From positions 32,951,501-33,015,500 of the forward strand of contig NC_088915.1 in the NCBI RefSeq assembly GCF_963576675.1: a stretch of 64,000 nt of DNA, in the 5' to 3' direction. A model generated the notes under the pieces. It did no database searches. It was given only the letters and a program-made list of their open reading frames with translations, and was not told the DNA's origin. Shown piece after piece: positions 34,427-47,700 of this stretch. Source of the DNA: Euphorbia lathyris (Eukaryota; Streptophyta; Magnoliopsida; Malpighiales; Euphorbiaceae). Each line of letters begins with the position of its first letter. Position 1 is the stretch's first letter. The translations under genes were made by a program, and so were the position numbers.

Positions 34427-35390
34427 ATGACTAACACCAATCTGCAAAACACATTTACCGATAACAAGTTGAATAGTTTAAACTTCACCGACTGGTATCG
34501 CAACCTCAAAATTGTTTTGAAGTTCGATAAAATAGGGTATGTATTTGATACATCGATACCCCCTATCCCTAATTATGATGCTCCAAATCGAGGAAATCGA
34601 TGCTTACAAGAAGCACAAGGCTGATGGCGATCATGTCGGATGCATCATACTTGCATCGATGACATTGGAATTACAAAGGCAACTATGCCTGTTCCATCAT
34701 CATGCGCCTAAAGGAATTGTTTGGGAAACAAACCAGGTGCAAACGCTACGAGATATCCAAATGGTTATATCGTTGCAGGATGCAAGAGGGCACATCAATC
34801 ATGACACATTATGTCAAGATGATTGGCTATATTACCAAACTTTCTAGTATTGGATTCGCGATGGATAACGAACTAAGTGTAGACTTAATTCGTCAATCCC
34901 TCCCAAAGAGTTATTCATAGTTCATCATGAACTATCAGATGAATGACTTGCAAACCTCTCTTGAAGAGCTTGCAAATATGCTCAAGTTAGTTGAGCCCAA
35001 TATTCAGAAAGACAAGGCAATACCGGCTATTGTCATAGAGGGATCATAGAAAAGAAAAGGGAAATTTCCCAATTCTAAACATCCCAAGAAAGGTAAGAAA
35101 GATGTGTCCAAGGGAAAGGAAGTTAAGAAGCCTAAAAGAAAGTACCACTATTGTGGTGACATGGGGCATTGGAAGAGAAATTGTTCTTTGTACCGAGCTA
35201 CCCTCCAGAAGGGAAAAGCCGGTACTCCAAACATCTGGTATGTTCTATATTTCGATAAAGAACAAACATTGTGATTTTTATAGAGATGGGATTTTCTATT
35301 TTTTCAGGAATATCACAAAATGGGATTTATGTGTTAGATTTCTGTTTTCGCAATTGATACCAAAAGACATAAGCTAGATAATTCAACTTA
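34427..35390 (+). pseudogene. gag of the nested Copia element, frameshifted
   Basis: Starts MTNTNLQNTFTDNKLNSLNF with the NFTDWYRNL motif of Copia gag. At least two frameshifts and stops near 34918 and 35047 follow. The zinc knuckle reads YHYCGDMGHWKRNC: the first cysteine has become Tyr (TGC to TAC). The protease Asp-Ser/Thr-Gly core is absent; only the post-protease segment NKHCDFYRDGIFY is seen, joined to altered sequence before pol. Confidence 0.85.
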
Positions 35391-35391
35391 C

Positions 35392-38022
35392 TTGTGGCAT
35401 TGTCATATAAACGAGAGACGCATGCTAAAGCTACATTCAGATGGGCTTATAGATTCAATTGATTCGGAATCATTGGAAACATGCGAATCATGTTTAAAAG
35501 GTAAAATGACAAAGACACCCTTTAGCAATAAAGGTGAGCGTGTATCAGACACTCTAAGACTCATTCATTCAGATGTATGCGGTCCTATGTCAGTCCAAGC
35601 AAGAGGAGGATTCAGATACTTCATTAGCTTCATAGATGACCATACTCGCTATGGTTATATCTACTTGATGAGGCACAAATCAGAAGCCTTTGACAAGTTC
35701 AAATGCTTCAAGAATGAAGTAGAAAATCAATTAGGAAAGAAAATAAAGACGCTTCGATCCGATCGAGGAGGCGAATATCTTTCTGATAATTTTCTGAATT
35801 ATCTAACTGAATGTGGGATATGCTCGCAATGGACACCTCCCTATACACCACAACACAATGGTGTATCCGAGAGGAGAAATCATACCCTATTAGATATGGT
35901 ACGGTCCATGATGAGCATGGCCTTACTTCCAAAGATGTTCTGGGGCTATGCCTTAGAAACTGCCCTCTTCACCCTAAATCGAGTACCAACTAAATCCGCT
36001 AGTTCCACACCGTATGAATTGTTCGTTGGTAGGAAACCTGTGTTCTCATTTATGAGAGTATGGGGTTGTTCGGTATATGTCAAACGCATTGCGTCCGACA
36101 AATTAGATTCTAAATCTGATAAATGTTTCTTCATTGGATATCCCAAAGAGACCGTAGGGTATTACTTCTATCATCCAGATGATCAGAAAGTAATAGTATC
36201 CAGATACGCAACCTTCTTAGAGAAAGAGTTTCTCGAAGAAACACAAAAGGGAAGCGTGATTGAACTCGACGAAGTTCAAGAGGAAGAGACGTCGGCTGAA
36301 ACAACGGAAGCGGTTGAAGTACCCAAAGAAGTCCCATTAGATGAGACTCCAGTGGCACCTATTCGTAGATCACGAAGAGTTCGTGAACTCCCAGTTAGAT
36401 ATGGTTTTCTAGTGGGAAATGATGACGAGGTTCCCGTGTTAGACGACGAACCCGAAAACTACGAAGAGGCTCTTACTAGTCCAGATTCTAAAGCATGGCT
36501 TGAGGCCATGGATTCTGAAATGGATTCCATGTATACTAACCAAGTGTGGACTTTGGTTGATCCACCCGAGGGGATAAAACCCATTGGGTGCAGGTGGATC
36601 TTCAAAAGGAAGACTGACATGGATGGAAAGGTTAGCACCTACAAAGCTAGGTTGGTAGCGAAAGGATATCGTCAAAAACAAGGCGTTGATTATGACAAAA
36701 CCTTCTCTCCCGTTGCTATGTCCAAATCAATCAGAATCATGCTTGCAATTGCTGCTCATTTTGATTATGAGATTTGGCAAATGGATGTGAAAACAGCTTT
36801 CCTAAACGGAAACCTGCTTGAGGATGTATACATGATGCAACCTGAAGGTTTCATATCAAAGGATGCAAATAAAGTTTGCAAACTTCAGAGATCCATTTAT
36901 GGACTCAAGCAAGCATCTAGAAGCTGGAATAAGCGTTTTGACGAAACCATAAAACAATTTGATTTCGAACAAAATTGCGAGGAAGCTTGCATTTACAAGA
37001 AAGCAAATGGGAGCTCTATAGCTTTTCTCATACTATATGTGGACGATATACTGTTAATGGGAAATGACATTGCTCTATTACAATCGGTGAAAGTTTGGTT
37101 ATCCGGTAACTTCTCAATGAAAGACCTTAGTGAAGCAGCCTATATACTTGGTATAAAGATCTATAGAGATAGATCGCGTAGAGTGCTTGGTCTTTCACAG
37201 GCTACATACATTGAAAAGGTGCTAAATCGGTTTAGCATGCTTGAATCGAAACGAGGTAACTTACCCATGGTGCATGGAGTGAAGTTAAACAATCATCAAT
37301 GTCCTAAAACTGATGATGACAAACGACGCATGGCTGTAGTCCCATATGCCAGCGCGATCGGTTCGATTATGTATGCTATGCTATGCACTAGACCTGACGT
37401 AGCGTTCGCGTTATCAGTAACGAGTCGTTACCAAGGGAATCCGGGAGACGAGCATTGGATTGCCGTCAAGAACATTCTTAAGTACTTGAGAAGGACTAAA
37501 GATATTTTCCTAGTGTACGGAGAAGGAGATCTGAAAATTGAAGGATTTTCAGACGCTAGTCATCTCACAGATGAGAATGATTTTAAATCCCAATCAGGAT
37601 ACCTGTTTATCTTGAATGGGGGCGCGGTCAGTTGGAAGAGTTCCAAGTAGGGAAGCGTGGCTTTCTCTACGACCGAGTCAGAGTACATCGCTGCTGCGGA
37701 AGCGGCAAATGAAGCGGTTTGGATTAGAAAGTTCATTACAGAACTAGGAGTGGTGCCTGACATTGTCAATCCCATTACTCTGTACTGTGATAACAATGGA
37801 GCCATTGTCCAAGCAAAGGAACCACGGTCTCATAATGCATCCAAACACTACCTAAAGCGATACCACATCATTAGAGAGATTGTGGCTAGAGGAGATGTGA
37901 GAATAGAAAGAGTACCTACAGAGGACGACGTTGCAGATCCGTTGACAAAGCCTTTAACCCAGAAAGTACATGATCGTCATTTAACTTCTACTGGGATAAG
38001 TTTTAGAAACAATTGGCTTTAG
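35392..38022 (+). pseudogene. Copia pol: integrase, reverse transcriptase and RNase H, one in-frame stop
   Basis: The frame is open for 752 codons to 37650, stops at TAG (SSK*, where SSKQ is usual, so CAG to TAG), then runs on to 38022. Gag-pre-integrase: LWHCHI and CESCLKGKMTKTPF. Integrase core: D in HSDVCGP, D in RSDRGGEY, E in NGVSERRN. RT: IWQMDVKTAFLNG, the YVDD catalytic motif (LYVDDILLMGN) and SIYGLKQASRSW. RNase H: STTESEYIAAAEA and LYCDNNGAI, ending DVADPLTKPLT. All catalytic motifs are kept, so apart from the stop it would be an intact pol. Expressed alone it would lack protease. Confidence 0.95.
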
Positions 38023-38036
38023 TCCAAGTGGGAGTA

Positions 38037-40101
38037 TGTTGGGGTTTTGTGTCCTATAGTCAATTGTTGCAGGATACAAACTTATTGTAAATGAATTGTT
38101 CTTTATATCATTTGTTTTAATGAGATATATGTTTTATAACTATATAAAGGCAATCCCTTTTAAGCACTAAATAAAGTCTAATAAAAGGAAATCCGTAAGT
38201 TTGTTTAAAGTGATTATAAAGTGTTCATACAAGCATGAAGTGAGACAAAACTTTATAATAAACTAATAAACTTAAAACCACCCCAAGTCAAGTGATATAT
38301 TTGGGATTGATATATCACAGTTGAGACTTGTATGTAACAATGTCTTCTGTCTGACAGAAAGCTGATCTCATAAGCTTCACATATATAGATATCTGGACAG
38401 TTACATAGATCCGGTGAAACGTTGTTCATTAGGATTGGGGATCCGACTTGAGATAACAGGATGGGTAGATTCATCCTTGTCATCTGTTCATCTCATTGGT
38501 ATTAATAGGTATAACTAATCCTCAGACTCAAAGGAATGTTAATTGGTCATCCTGAATTACTGAATGTGAGACTTTGATCGCGTGGTCCCACGATCCTTAA
38601 CAGAGATGACTCTGGGGTGTGAACTGCAAAGGTTGGGTGTCACAGGAGGTAATGTCAGGGTAGTTATACATTGGATTGAGCATTTATCACTCCCGATGAA
38701 TGAGAGATACATCCAAGGATCGCTTGTGGAAGACTCGACTCTAAACCCTTGTAAGGTGATAGCTTAAGAGTAGAAATTCGGATTTCACTTAACCTATCTT
38801 TTGAGTTGACTCAGCCAATAACAAGTAAAATGAACGTCTCGCTATATGTGACTTGACATTATCCATAGTCATAAGATTCAGTTCAAGGATGTAGTTGATA
38901 AAGGATCGTATTATACCGTAACTAATACGGAAGGGTTAACGGCAGAATCAACCTGTCTTCTTAACGGACTCTGGGGGAATGATTACGGACATGCCGATAA
39001 CATGCTCTGTTCATCATTCCGTTATGCAAGGATTAAATATAATTCTTGAAGAAATTAATTTAATAGTTGCATACGGTCAGAAGTAGTAAGGACCTAATGG
39101 ATCACACATAAGACTTGGAAACAAAAGAGAGATGGATCTGATTAATAGATGGAAGCCCAGTTGAGCCCAGTAAGGCCCATGGATAAAGGGGGTCGAAATT
39201 ATATGTATTAAAGGAAGGGAATTAATTTATTCCACTCTTCCTAATTGGATTAGGATTGTGAAATTAAATTAATTAAGAGATAATCAAGTTAGGAGTTATT
39301 AATTGGATTAATGTCCTCATATTATTATCTAACTAGGTTACTTATTATTATCCTAATTATATTAGATATATAGTAAGATAATAATTAGAAATCCTATTCC
39401 GAATTGGATTGCTATTAAGTAACCTAATCCTATCTAACTAGGGTTTAGAGACAAGATAATATATATACCCCTTACCTAGTGAATTTCGACACACACTCTA
39501 GCCCCACCCCTTGTGATTTTCGAAATCTACTAGCTAGAGAGAGAAAGTGAATTCCATCCCCAAGTTCGTGGACAAGAATTCATTCGGTATTCCATCGATT
39601 GATTAATCTAATTCATCCCTCTTTCTCCTTGATCTTATGTTGGTTAATTAGAGGTAATCTATTTTGGTTACATCTCATAAGGGTTGATTCTAATTTAACC
39701 TCACCGTGTTCACGAAAGAAGAAAAACAATCAAAAGGGAGAAATTCGTTTTTCTTCGCCTACATCAGGTCAGTTCACTATTTCGAGGATTCCCGGAGATT
39801 GAATCGTCGGATCGTTGCGATTTTTGGACAGTAGCTTCTAGACACATTCTTCCACGTTTTCACCGAAGGGATCGTAGTTCGGAGGTCTGGAAGGTCTATT
39901 TCGAATAGGGGCAGATTGGTAAACAGTTTACATCTCCTTTGAAGTTATGGGCACTTCGTTTGCAACGGTAGATTGATCATCGAAAGGTATATCTTCTTAT
40001 CCCTCTTTATATGAAATAACGATTAACGGATCCTATGGTTAAAAGGAAGTAGCCTAAAATTTTTATATTTCCGCTGCTATACCTTAGCCCTATTTCCAAC
40101 A
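38037..40101 (+). repeat. 3' LTR of the nested Copia element
   Basis: 2065-bp partner of 30735-32799. Differences are mostly C/T or G/A transitions. Confidence 0.95.
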
Positions 40102-41285
40102 CGGCCCCTGCGTGCGGGCATGGTATTTAGGGGATCGAGGCATCACTGGAGTTAGGGATGCTCACTGGACACCGGGTGAGATCCCCGTCTCTATGTTCGC
40201 GGTGCGGACCATGCCCTTATCGACCGTTCGTCGGGACTTGGCCCGTCGGTTTGTTGGTAGAGCGGTGTGAATTCACGCCGGGGGCCGTGAGCCTTACTTA
40301 TCTACTCAGCTGAGCGCGAGGGATGCCCCGGTGGCAGCGATGGAGGTGGATCCGGTGGCAGATGTATTTTCGAGGGAGGCTGTCGCGGCAGTCTTCGGTC
40401 AGGAGGAGGTCCCGGTAAGTGGTTCCACCCCCTTCTTATTTTACCTTTCATTCATGAGATTTTTATTGTGTTTTTTTTTTACAGGAGGGGTCCTGGAGGA
40501 GTGCCCATTTATCTGATTTCTTTGACGGTACTCGAGCTCAGACGTCTGTGTGCGAGCAGCCCTACTACGTCGGCGAGTCCTCCAGCGCTGCCCGACCGGA
40601 GAGGTCTTCCCTAGGCGTGCCCCTACCAGACTACGGGAGAGATTATGCCACGATTTGCTATGACGAGTCCGGGACAGCTTATGCGGGATTCGAGGCGGCT
40701 CCTCCTATCTTCTCCTCGAGGGTCCCATTTGATCCCTCAGACGCTTCTCTGACCACGAGGGAGACTTGTACGGATTACGTGGGGCTGTCTGGTTACCTAC
40801 GAGATCGCCTCAGCTTGCGCTGCATCGATCACCTGGTATGTATCATTACTTTACTTTAGTGTAGTGGAATGTATGCATGTATGTATGATTTATGTTTTTG
40901 GCCTATGCTGCTTTTTATCTGTTCTTTTTTTTTTCTTTTTCTGTAGAGTGATCTGCATGCCCACGAGCGGAGGCAGAGCGAGTTGGTGCGGGAGGCCGAC
41001 GCCCGGGTTGGTCAGGTGTATCAGGAGAGAAATGATCACTGGTCAGGGATGATGCGATGGGAGACTGAGGGTCGCCTCGCCGTCGAGGAGAGGGCGCGTG
41101 ATGAGTCGATCAGGCGCCTTGCTGCAGAGGAGAGAGCACGAGCTGCTGATGAGAGAGCACGCGCCTCTGATGAGAGAGCGCGAGTTTCTGATGAGAGAGC
41201 GCGTGCTGCCGAGGAGGCACTATCTGCGGAGCGGGCATCACACCTGAGAGATTTTGAGGACTATTGGGACTTCCCTCCGTATTAG

Positions 41286-41751
41286 GCTCGTTATGTATTG
41301 CTTTGTAGCTTTCATTATTGCTTTGTAGCTTTTATTAGAGTTTCCCCGATGTATAGCTGATGTATAGGGAGTGGGGTGTATAGTAGGTAGGCTTTTTGTG
41401 AAAAGTAGGATAGGAAATGTATAACTCGTGATTCATATTACCATGCATTCAGTAGATTATGATGATTCCAATCATTCTCGTCAAATATATTCATGCCTTT
41501 ATTTATTTACAAACAACAGAAATACTTAGTCTCTTATACATTGTTTTTATAATTGCTCAAGTCATAACTATTGTTACCAGGACCCGCCTTTCGGTTTTCG
41601 GATCCCGACGATTTTTCTCCTCTCCTTTTACTATCCCGGAATTTTTAAATGAGTGCCCTTTCGGGTTTTCACCCATTGGGATTTCCCTTATTGTTGCATA
41701 GGTCGCCCTTTGCGGGTTTTCAACCTATCGGGAATTTTTCTTTTTTTTTCT
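41286..41751. other. Spacer between the convergent antisense gene and Tat pol
   Basis: 466 bp without a coding frame. It probably holds the polyadenylation region of the antisense gene. The reverse-strand direction has repeated GGGTTTTC/CCCTTT-type motifs near 41590-41720. Confidence 0.5.
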
Positions 41752-44700
41752 TTACGAAAAGTATTTCTTAAGCCTATCCAGGTTGGTAGGTTCGGAGAAT
41801 TCCATGCCGTCCATTGTGGTTAACTTCACCGCTCCTTTGCTTAGTATCTTCTTCACGACGAATGGTCCTTCCCAGTTAGGCCTGAACTTCCCCCTCGGGT
41901 CGGTGAGCGTCACACGGATCTGTTTCAGCACCAAATCTCCTTCTTTGATAGGACTGGTCTTGACCTTTTTATTGAAAGCCCGAGCCATCCTTCTTTGATA
42001 TAACTGTACATGGTAAAGCGCTTCCATCCTTTTTTCGTCAACTAGAGCCAACTGCTCACATCGCTTCTTCGCCCATTCCGCCTCGGGAATTTCTGCCTCC
42101 ACTGCGATTCTCAACGATCGCTTTTCGATCTCAATCGGCAGGACTGCTTCTGTTCCATACACCAAAGAGAATGGCGTTGCCCCAGTTGAGGTTCTAATTG
42201 TCGTGCGATAAGCCCATAATGCGAGTGGGAGCTGCTCATGCCAATTCCGATGTGATTCCACCGTTTTTACGAGAATCCTCTTAAGGTTCTTATTAGCTGC
42301 TTCTACTGCTCCATTAGCCTGTGGACGGTACGGAGAAGATCTGTGATGTTCAATGTCATATTCTTGGAAAAGATTCATTACTTCCCCCTGAAACTGGACC
42401 CCGTTATCCGTAATCATGTGATGAGGCACTCCGAACCTGGTGATCAAGTGTTTTCAATGAACTTTCTCATCTACTTGGATCCCAGTTTGCTAAACGACTC
42501 TGCTTCTACCCACTTGGTGAAGTAATCGATGGCGACTGCAATAAACTTATGTCCATTTGAAGCGTTAGGCCTTACTTCGCCGATGATGTCAATGCCCCAG
42601 GCAGCGAATGGCCAAATAGGTGCTAACACATGTAATTCCATGGCCGGAAGATGACTGCAATCGCCGTGGATTTGACAATCATGACATTTCTTCGCATACT
42701 CGTTACAATCTCTTTCCATGGTGAGCCAATAGAAGCCTTGCCTAATAATTTTCTTAGCTAGTACTGCTCCCCCCATATGGGCTCCACAAATTCCTGAATG
42801 TACTGGTTCCATTGCCTCGCGGGCTTCTCCCGCATCCAAGCATCTTAGTTGTAATCCATCAATGTGCCTTTTGTAAAGCAAGTCGTTATGGATGACGAAC
42901 TGACGAGCTAGCCTTCTAATCACAGCTTGATCCCTAGGTTCTGACTCTGCCGGATATGTTCCATGCTTCATGAAGTTCACGATATCGAAATACCACAGTT
43001 TTTCATCTGCCCCTAACAGCATTACGTCTTCGTAGCATGGTTTGTGAGATCTCCTTAATACCAACGGTTTCGAGGCAAGGTTCCGGGGGTTGTCCCAAAC
43101 TGACACCAAAGTGGCCAAAGCATCCGCCGCCTGGTTCTGCGCTCGAGGAATGTGATAGAAACGACACTCCTTGAATCTTTGTGCCAACCCTTCTAGCTGA
43201 TCTAGATATGGACGTAGCCTTTCTTCTCTTACCTCCCAGTTTCCTTGTGCATGTTCAATGATCAACTTTGAGTCACCCCAAATTTCGACATATGATGCTC
43301 CCAGTGCCGCTAATGACTCTAACCCATAAATGCATGCTTCATACTCGGCCATATTATTGGTAAGAGGGAACGACAACTTCTTGGCCATCGGGATCCTTTC
43401 TCCCTCTGGTGAGGTGAGTAGTACTCCTACTCCAGCTCCATTCGAATTAACTGCTCCGTCGAAGAACATTTTCCACGGTATAACTTCGATTGCGTTCAAG
43501 TGTTCATCGGGGAAATCATAGCTTATCTCTTCTTCCTCTTCTGCATTCAGGGGTTGGTTAGCCAGAAACTCTGCCACGGCCCTTCCTTTGATAACCTTCT
43601 TCGTCACATATTCAATGTCAAACTCGGATAGAAGCAACAACCATCGGGCTAACTTCCCTGTCAAGGATGGAGTTCGGTACAAATACTTCACGGGGTCCAT
43701 CCGAGAAATAATGATCACTTTATACGATTGAAAATAATGCCGTAGTTTCTTTGTCAACCATACTACTGCCACACATGTCTTTTCGATCATGTTGTACTTG
43801 AGCTCGTACTCCAGGAACTTCTTACTCAAATAATACACCGCGTGCTCCACACCGGTGTCTCCCTCTTGAGCCAACATTGCCCCAATAGATCGCTCCTCGA
43901 TCGCTACATAGAGGAGAAGCGGCTTCCCTAGTTTAGGCGGTCTCAGCACTGGCGGATTAGACAAATAGTTCCGGACGCTCTCCAAAGCTTGTTGACACTT
44001 ATCATTCCAGATGGTGGGCTGGTCTTTCCTTAACAACTTAAAGATTGGCTCGCAGATTGCGGTGAGTCTCGCTATGAACCGACTGATATATTGAACCTGC
44101 CTCAGAAACCCTCTCACTTCTTTCTCATTTTTCGGTGCCGGCATCTCCTGTATAGCCTTCACTTTATCAGGATCTACCTCGATTCCCTTATTTCCGATTA
44201 CATAGCCTAAGATTTTCCCCGACGAAACGCCGAAAAAGCACTTCTTCGGGTTTAACCTTAGCTTGAATTCTGCAATTCGGGCCAAAAACTTCTCGAGCGC
44301 GGCAAAATGCCCTTCTCTTGTCTCTGATTTGACCATCATATCGTCCACATAGACTTCTACCTCCTTGTGTATCATATCATGGAACAGTGCTGTGGCCATT
44401 CGCTGGTAAGTTGTCCCGGCATTTTTCAAACCAAACGGCATTACTCTGTAACAGTATGTCCCCCACTCAGTTGTGAACGAGGTTTTTGCTTTGTGTTTTT
44501 CGGCCATCTGAACTTGCATGTAGCCCATGAAACCATCCACATTCGTGTGTAATACACTTGACGCTGCACTGTCGATCAATACGTCGATATGAGGCAATGC
44601 GAACTCATCCTTGGGGCATGCCTTGTTAAGATCTCTGTAATCGACGCACATCCTCACTTTGCCGTCCTTTTTTGCGATTGGCACCACATTTGCGACCCAA

Positions 44701-47700
44701 GGGGGATAGTCGATCACTTCGATGAATCCTGCTTCTAACTGCTTCTTCACCTCCTCTTTGATCTTATCTGCCCATTCTGGTCTCATACGTCGGAGCTTCT
44801 GCTTTACGGGCTTTGCTTCGGGGTAAGTTGGAATGCGGTGAGTTACGATAGATTGATCAATTCCATGCATGTCTTCGTATGTCCAAGCAAACACTATTTC
44901 GTATTTTTTAATTATTCTCTCAAATTCTTTTCTCTCTTCAATAGTTAATTCTTGAGCAATTTGTATAAGTTTAGGATTTTCATCCGTACCAAGATTGAAA
45001 GTTGACATTTCTATTGTATTGATTTCAAATGTAGGCATGTTATATGAATGAGAATGCATGGAATGATCATGATCAACATCAAGCAAGTAAGCAAAATCAG
45101 AATTCATTTCATTGATAGCATGGGTGATTACATCATCTGATTCAAACAAAGCAGTAATACAATTTTCATCCTCAGGGTCTTCGGACTTCTCATGAATTTT
45201 GGAGGTACTAGGCTCATCTCCCGCTCCTGCAGTTGCTTCAATAGTAACGACATGCTCCTTGGCATTCAAGTCTAACATCATAATCTCCTCGACAAAGCAG
45301 CTCGCTTTTCCACTGCCCCAGTCGGCAACATCATCAAAGATCTCAAATCCTGGCAGAATCTTTCCTTCGGCGCTAACAGCCACTTCCGACTCATCATCAG
45401 ACTCATCCCAGATGTTGATCGAAACCCTCTGATTGATACCTTCCTCGTCGGAGGAACTTCCCCAAACGTCCACGACCATCAGATCCATTATGTGAGGGAC
45501 ATTCGAATTTATGTAGGAAGGGTCCGATGATCCATACCAAGCCCAGCCTATCAGTTCTTCATAGTCCTTGAGGAACACTCCATTCATTCTTCTAGCCACG
45601 AGTGGAATAGCACCCTTCCAGATGCACATGAGTTGCTCCTGATCGCTCAAGGTGACCCGACACGAGGCATACTTGAACCTCCATCTTCTAGCATAATCCA
45701 CAAATGGTTCCTTGGGGAATTGCCTGATCCTTTCTAAATCTTCCAACGACCCTATCCACGGAATGTACCTCTCATACCTCTGCACAAAGGCCTCCATGAG
45801 GGATCCCCAGTCCCCTTTTGTCTTTGCCGCGAGCATTCGGTGCCACATCAAAGCTTCTCCTATGAGTGTCTTTGGAAAATGCTGGACTAACTCACTTCGG
45901 TAGAGTCCCGCGTCAAACATGTAGGTACGGAAACGGTTTATGTGATCAATGGGGTTCTCATCTCCCTTATACTTAGACATGGCTGTTACTGCTTCAGGCG
46001 TCTCCTTTTCGGATAATGCAGGCATTTCCTCTGGACATTCCCGTGCGGCGTATTTCTTGATGAATCTCTTAGTCATTTTTGCCCAATCTACTTTAACGTG
46101 CATTGGAAGAGACATGTACCACACTAGTGACTCTCCTGCCAGTGAGTTGCAAAACAAGCTCGTGATCTCCCCCTCTTTGAAACCTAGAGGACCCATAGCC
46201 GACAGATAAAAATGTAAGTGCTCCATGGGGTCCTTCCCTTCATTATACTTGCTGACAGTCGGAAACGGACGTTTGATAGGCCCAATTTGCATTGCGCTAT
46301 ATTCCCCGGCCCGTATTTGGTCTCTTCGATACTTCATCAAAAACAAGCTTGACACCAGTGACCAATCATGCTTAGTCGCGTCGGGTAGCGATTGAAACCA
46401 CTTCAAAGGTTCGCCCACCAACGAAAGATGGAACCATGGAGCGACTTCTTCCACTTTGTATGGCTCTCCAAACATAGCACACACGTATCCATACAAATGA
46501 GCTTCAGGGTTTTCTACCCCACTAAATAATTTCAACACAGGCATGATCCTCCGAGATGAGACTTCCTCGGTCTCCTCAGTTTTAGTTCTATCATCCATCA
46601 CTTCTTCCGTTGGCTCCTCTTCCAAAGCCGACACATACAAACCATTTCCCATATTATTCTTCTTATCGGAGTCCAACAACTCCTCTACGTTCTCCTCGAA
46701 GGATTCCATCACTACACATTCTGTCAAACCAACTCCGATCATGCTCACCCTATGATTAGGCAATGGATTACGCCTAGTGGAAGGGTTTGCTGACGAAGGA
46801 TCAGCTATCTTTTTCTCCTCGATTAAATCCTGGATTTCGTGTTTCAGCCTCTCACAATTCTCAATTGTATGCCCATAACTGCTATGGAATTCACAATACC
46901 CTCTAGCCTGTATCTGCGGAGTAGGTTGAGCTTTGTTATACGGGGTAAGGGCTTTCAACAATCCCTTTTTCTGCAGACGCTCGAAAACTTTCGCGTAGGT
47001 CTGATCGAACTTGGCGAACCGCCTCTTTTCAATAGCATTAAGATCAACCACTTTCACTGTTGCGGATTCCGTACTCGCACTAGGCCCTCCAGCACTATAT
47101 CTCGACTTCGTCCACTTGGTATAAGCTTTCTTCGGCTCTCCATCCCCTTCAACAGTCAAGTCACAACTATACATCTGATTGAAATCCGTAAATGGCATAT
47201 ACCGCAACTCATTCTTGATATATGGCAAAGTGTTGCCAACCACCATTCGAATCTGATCCTGCTCGAGCGGCTTTTGTTTCATCACTGTGGCCTTAGCCCT
47301 CCATCTTTTCACAAAATCGGAAAAGGATTCCCCAGCCTGTTGCTTAGTGCTCTCTAACTCTTTCAAAGTGACCTCCAGCATGGTGTTAAAGCTATACTGA
47401 GCGACGAATGACTTCGCTAACTCCTTCCAATCCCTCTTTGTCACCATCGGCAATGCATGGAACCATGTGAGGGCAGCCCCCTCTAGGTAGGTGTTAAACA
47501 GCCCTAGGACTTGATCCTCAGTCAGGATCGTGTGCTTCATCACAGCAACATACTGATTCATGTGAGCGGTGGGATCTCCCGTTCCATCGAACTTTTTCAT
47601 GTCAGGGAGCCAGAATTTCAAAGGCAAAGCTGTTGCCGACAAACAATTCTTCAAGTTATAGAAGTCCTGACTTCCGGAACTTCCTCCACGCAAGTCCTGC

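Larger units (their letters stand above)
30735..40101 (+). mobile_element. Tnt1-like Copia retrotransposon, target duplication CGGCC
   Basis: Two LTRs of exactly 2065 bp (30735-32799, 38037-40101) are flanked by CGGCC (30730-30734 and 40102-40106). A tRNA-iMet-type primer site follows the 5' LTR and the purine tract AAGTGGGAGTA precedes the 3' LTR. I counted about 30 mismatches between the LTRs by eye (roughly 1.5 percent), so it is the youngest insertion. Its coding region is nevertheless defective: gag frameshifts, protease core missing and one stop in pol. Confidence 0.97.
28902..41285 (+). pseudogene. Antisense six-exon gene with a plant mobile domain (PMD), carried in the Tat element
   Basis: Exons (plus): 28902-29018, 29685-30335, 30413-30577, 30647-30734 continued at 40107-40414, 40485-40835, 40947-41285. 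Every intron is GT-AG and phase 0. The total is 673 codons including the stop. Exon 2 encodes the PMD signature LCERWVDSTHTFHLSFGEMT, then ISPRDFSLLTGLRG. Exon 6 encodes a charged, probably coiled-coil tail with repeated DERARA(A/S). PMD occurs in MAIN/MAIL proteins, needed for silencing and meristem integrity in Arabidopsis, and in transposons. Two in-frame TGA codons (29979-29981, 40268-40270) and the Copia insertion in exon 4 (CGGCC duplicated) inactivate it. The gene ends 466 bp from the convergent end of pol. The reading through exon 4 across the insertion is inferred from the target duplication. Confidence 0.85.

Noticed and set aside
43330..47357. Plus-strand frames opposite Tat gag-pol
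   Set aside because: Antisense shadows of the long polyprotein; unlike the PMD gene they have no promoter, introns or domain.
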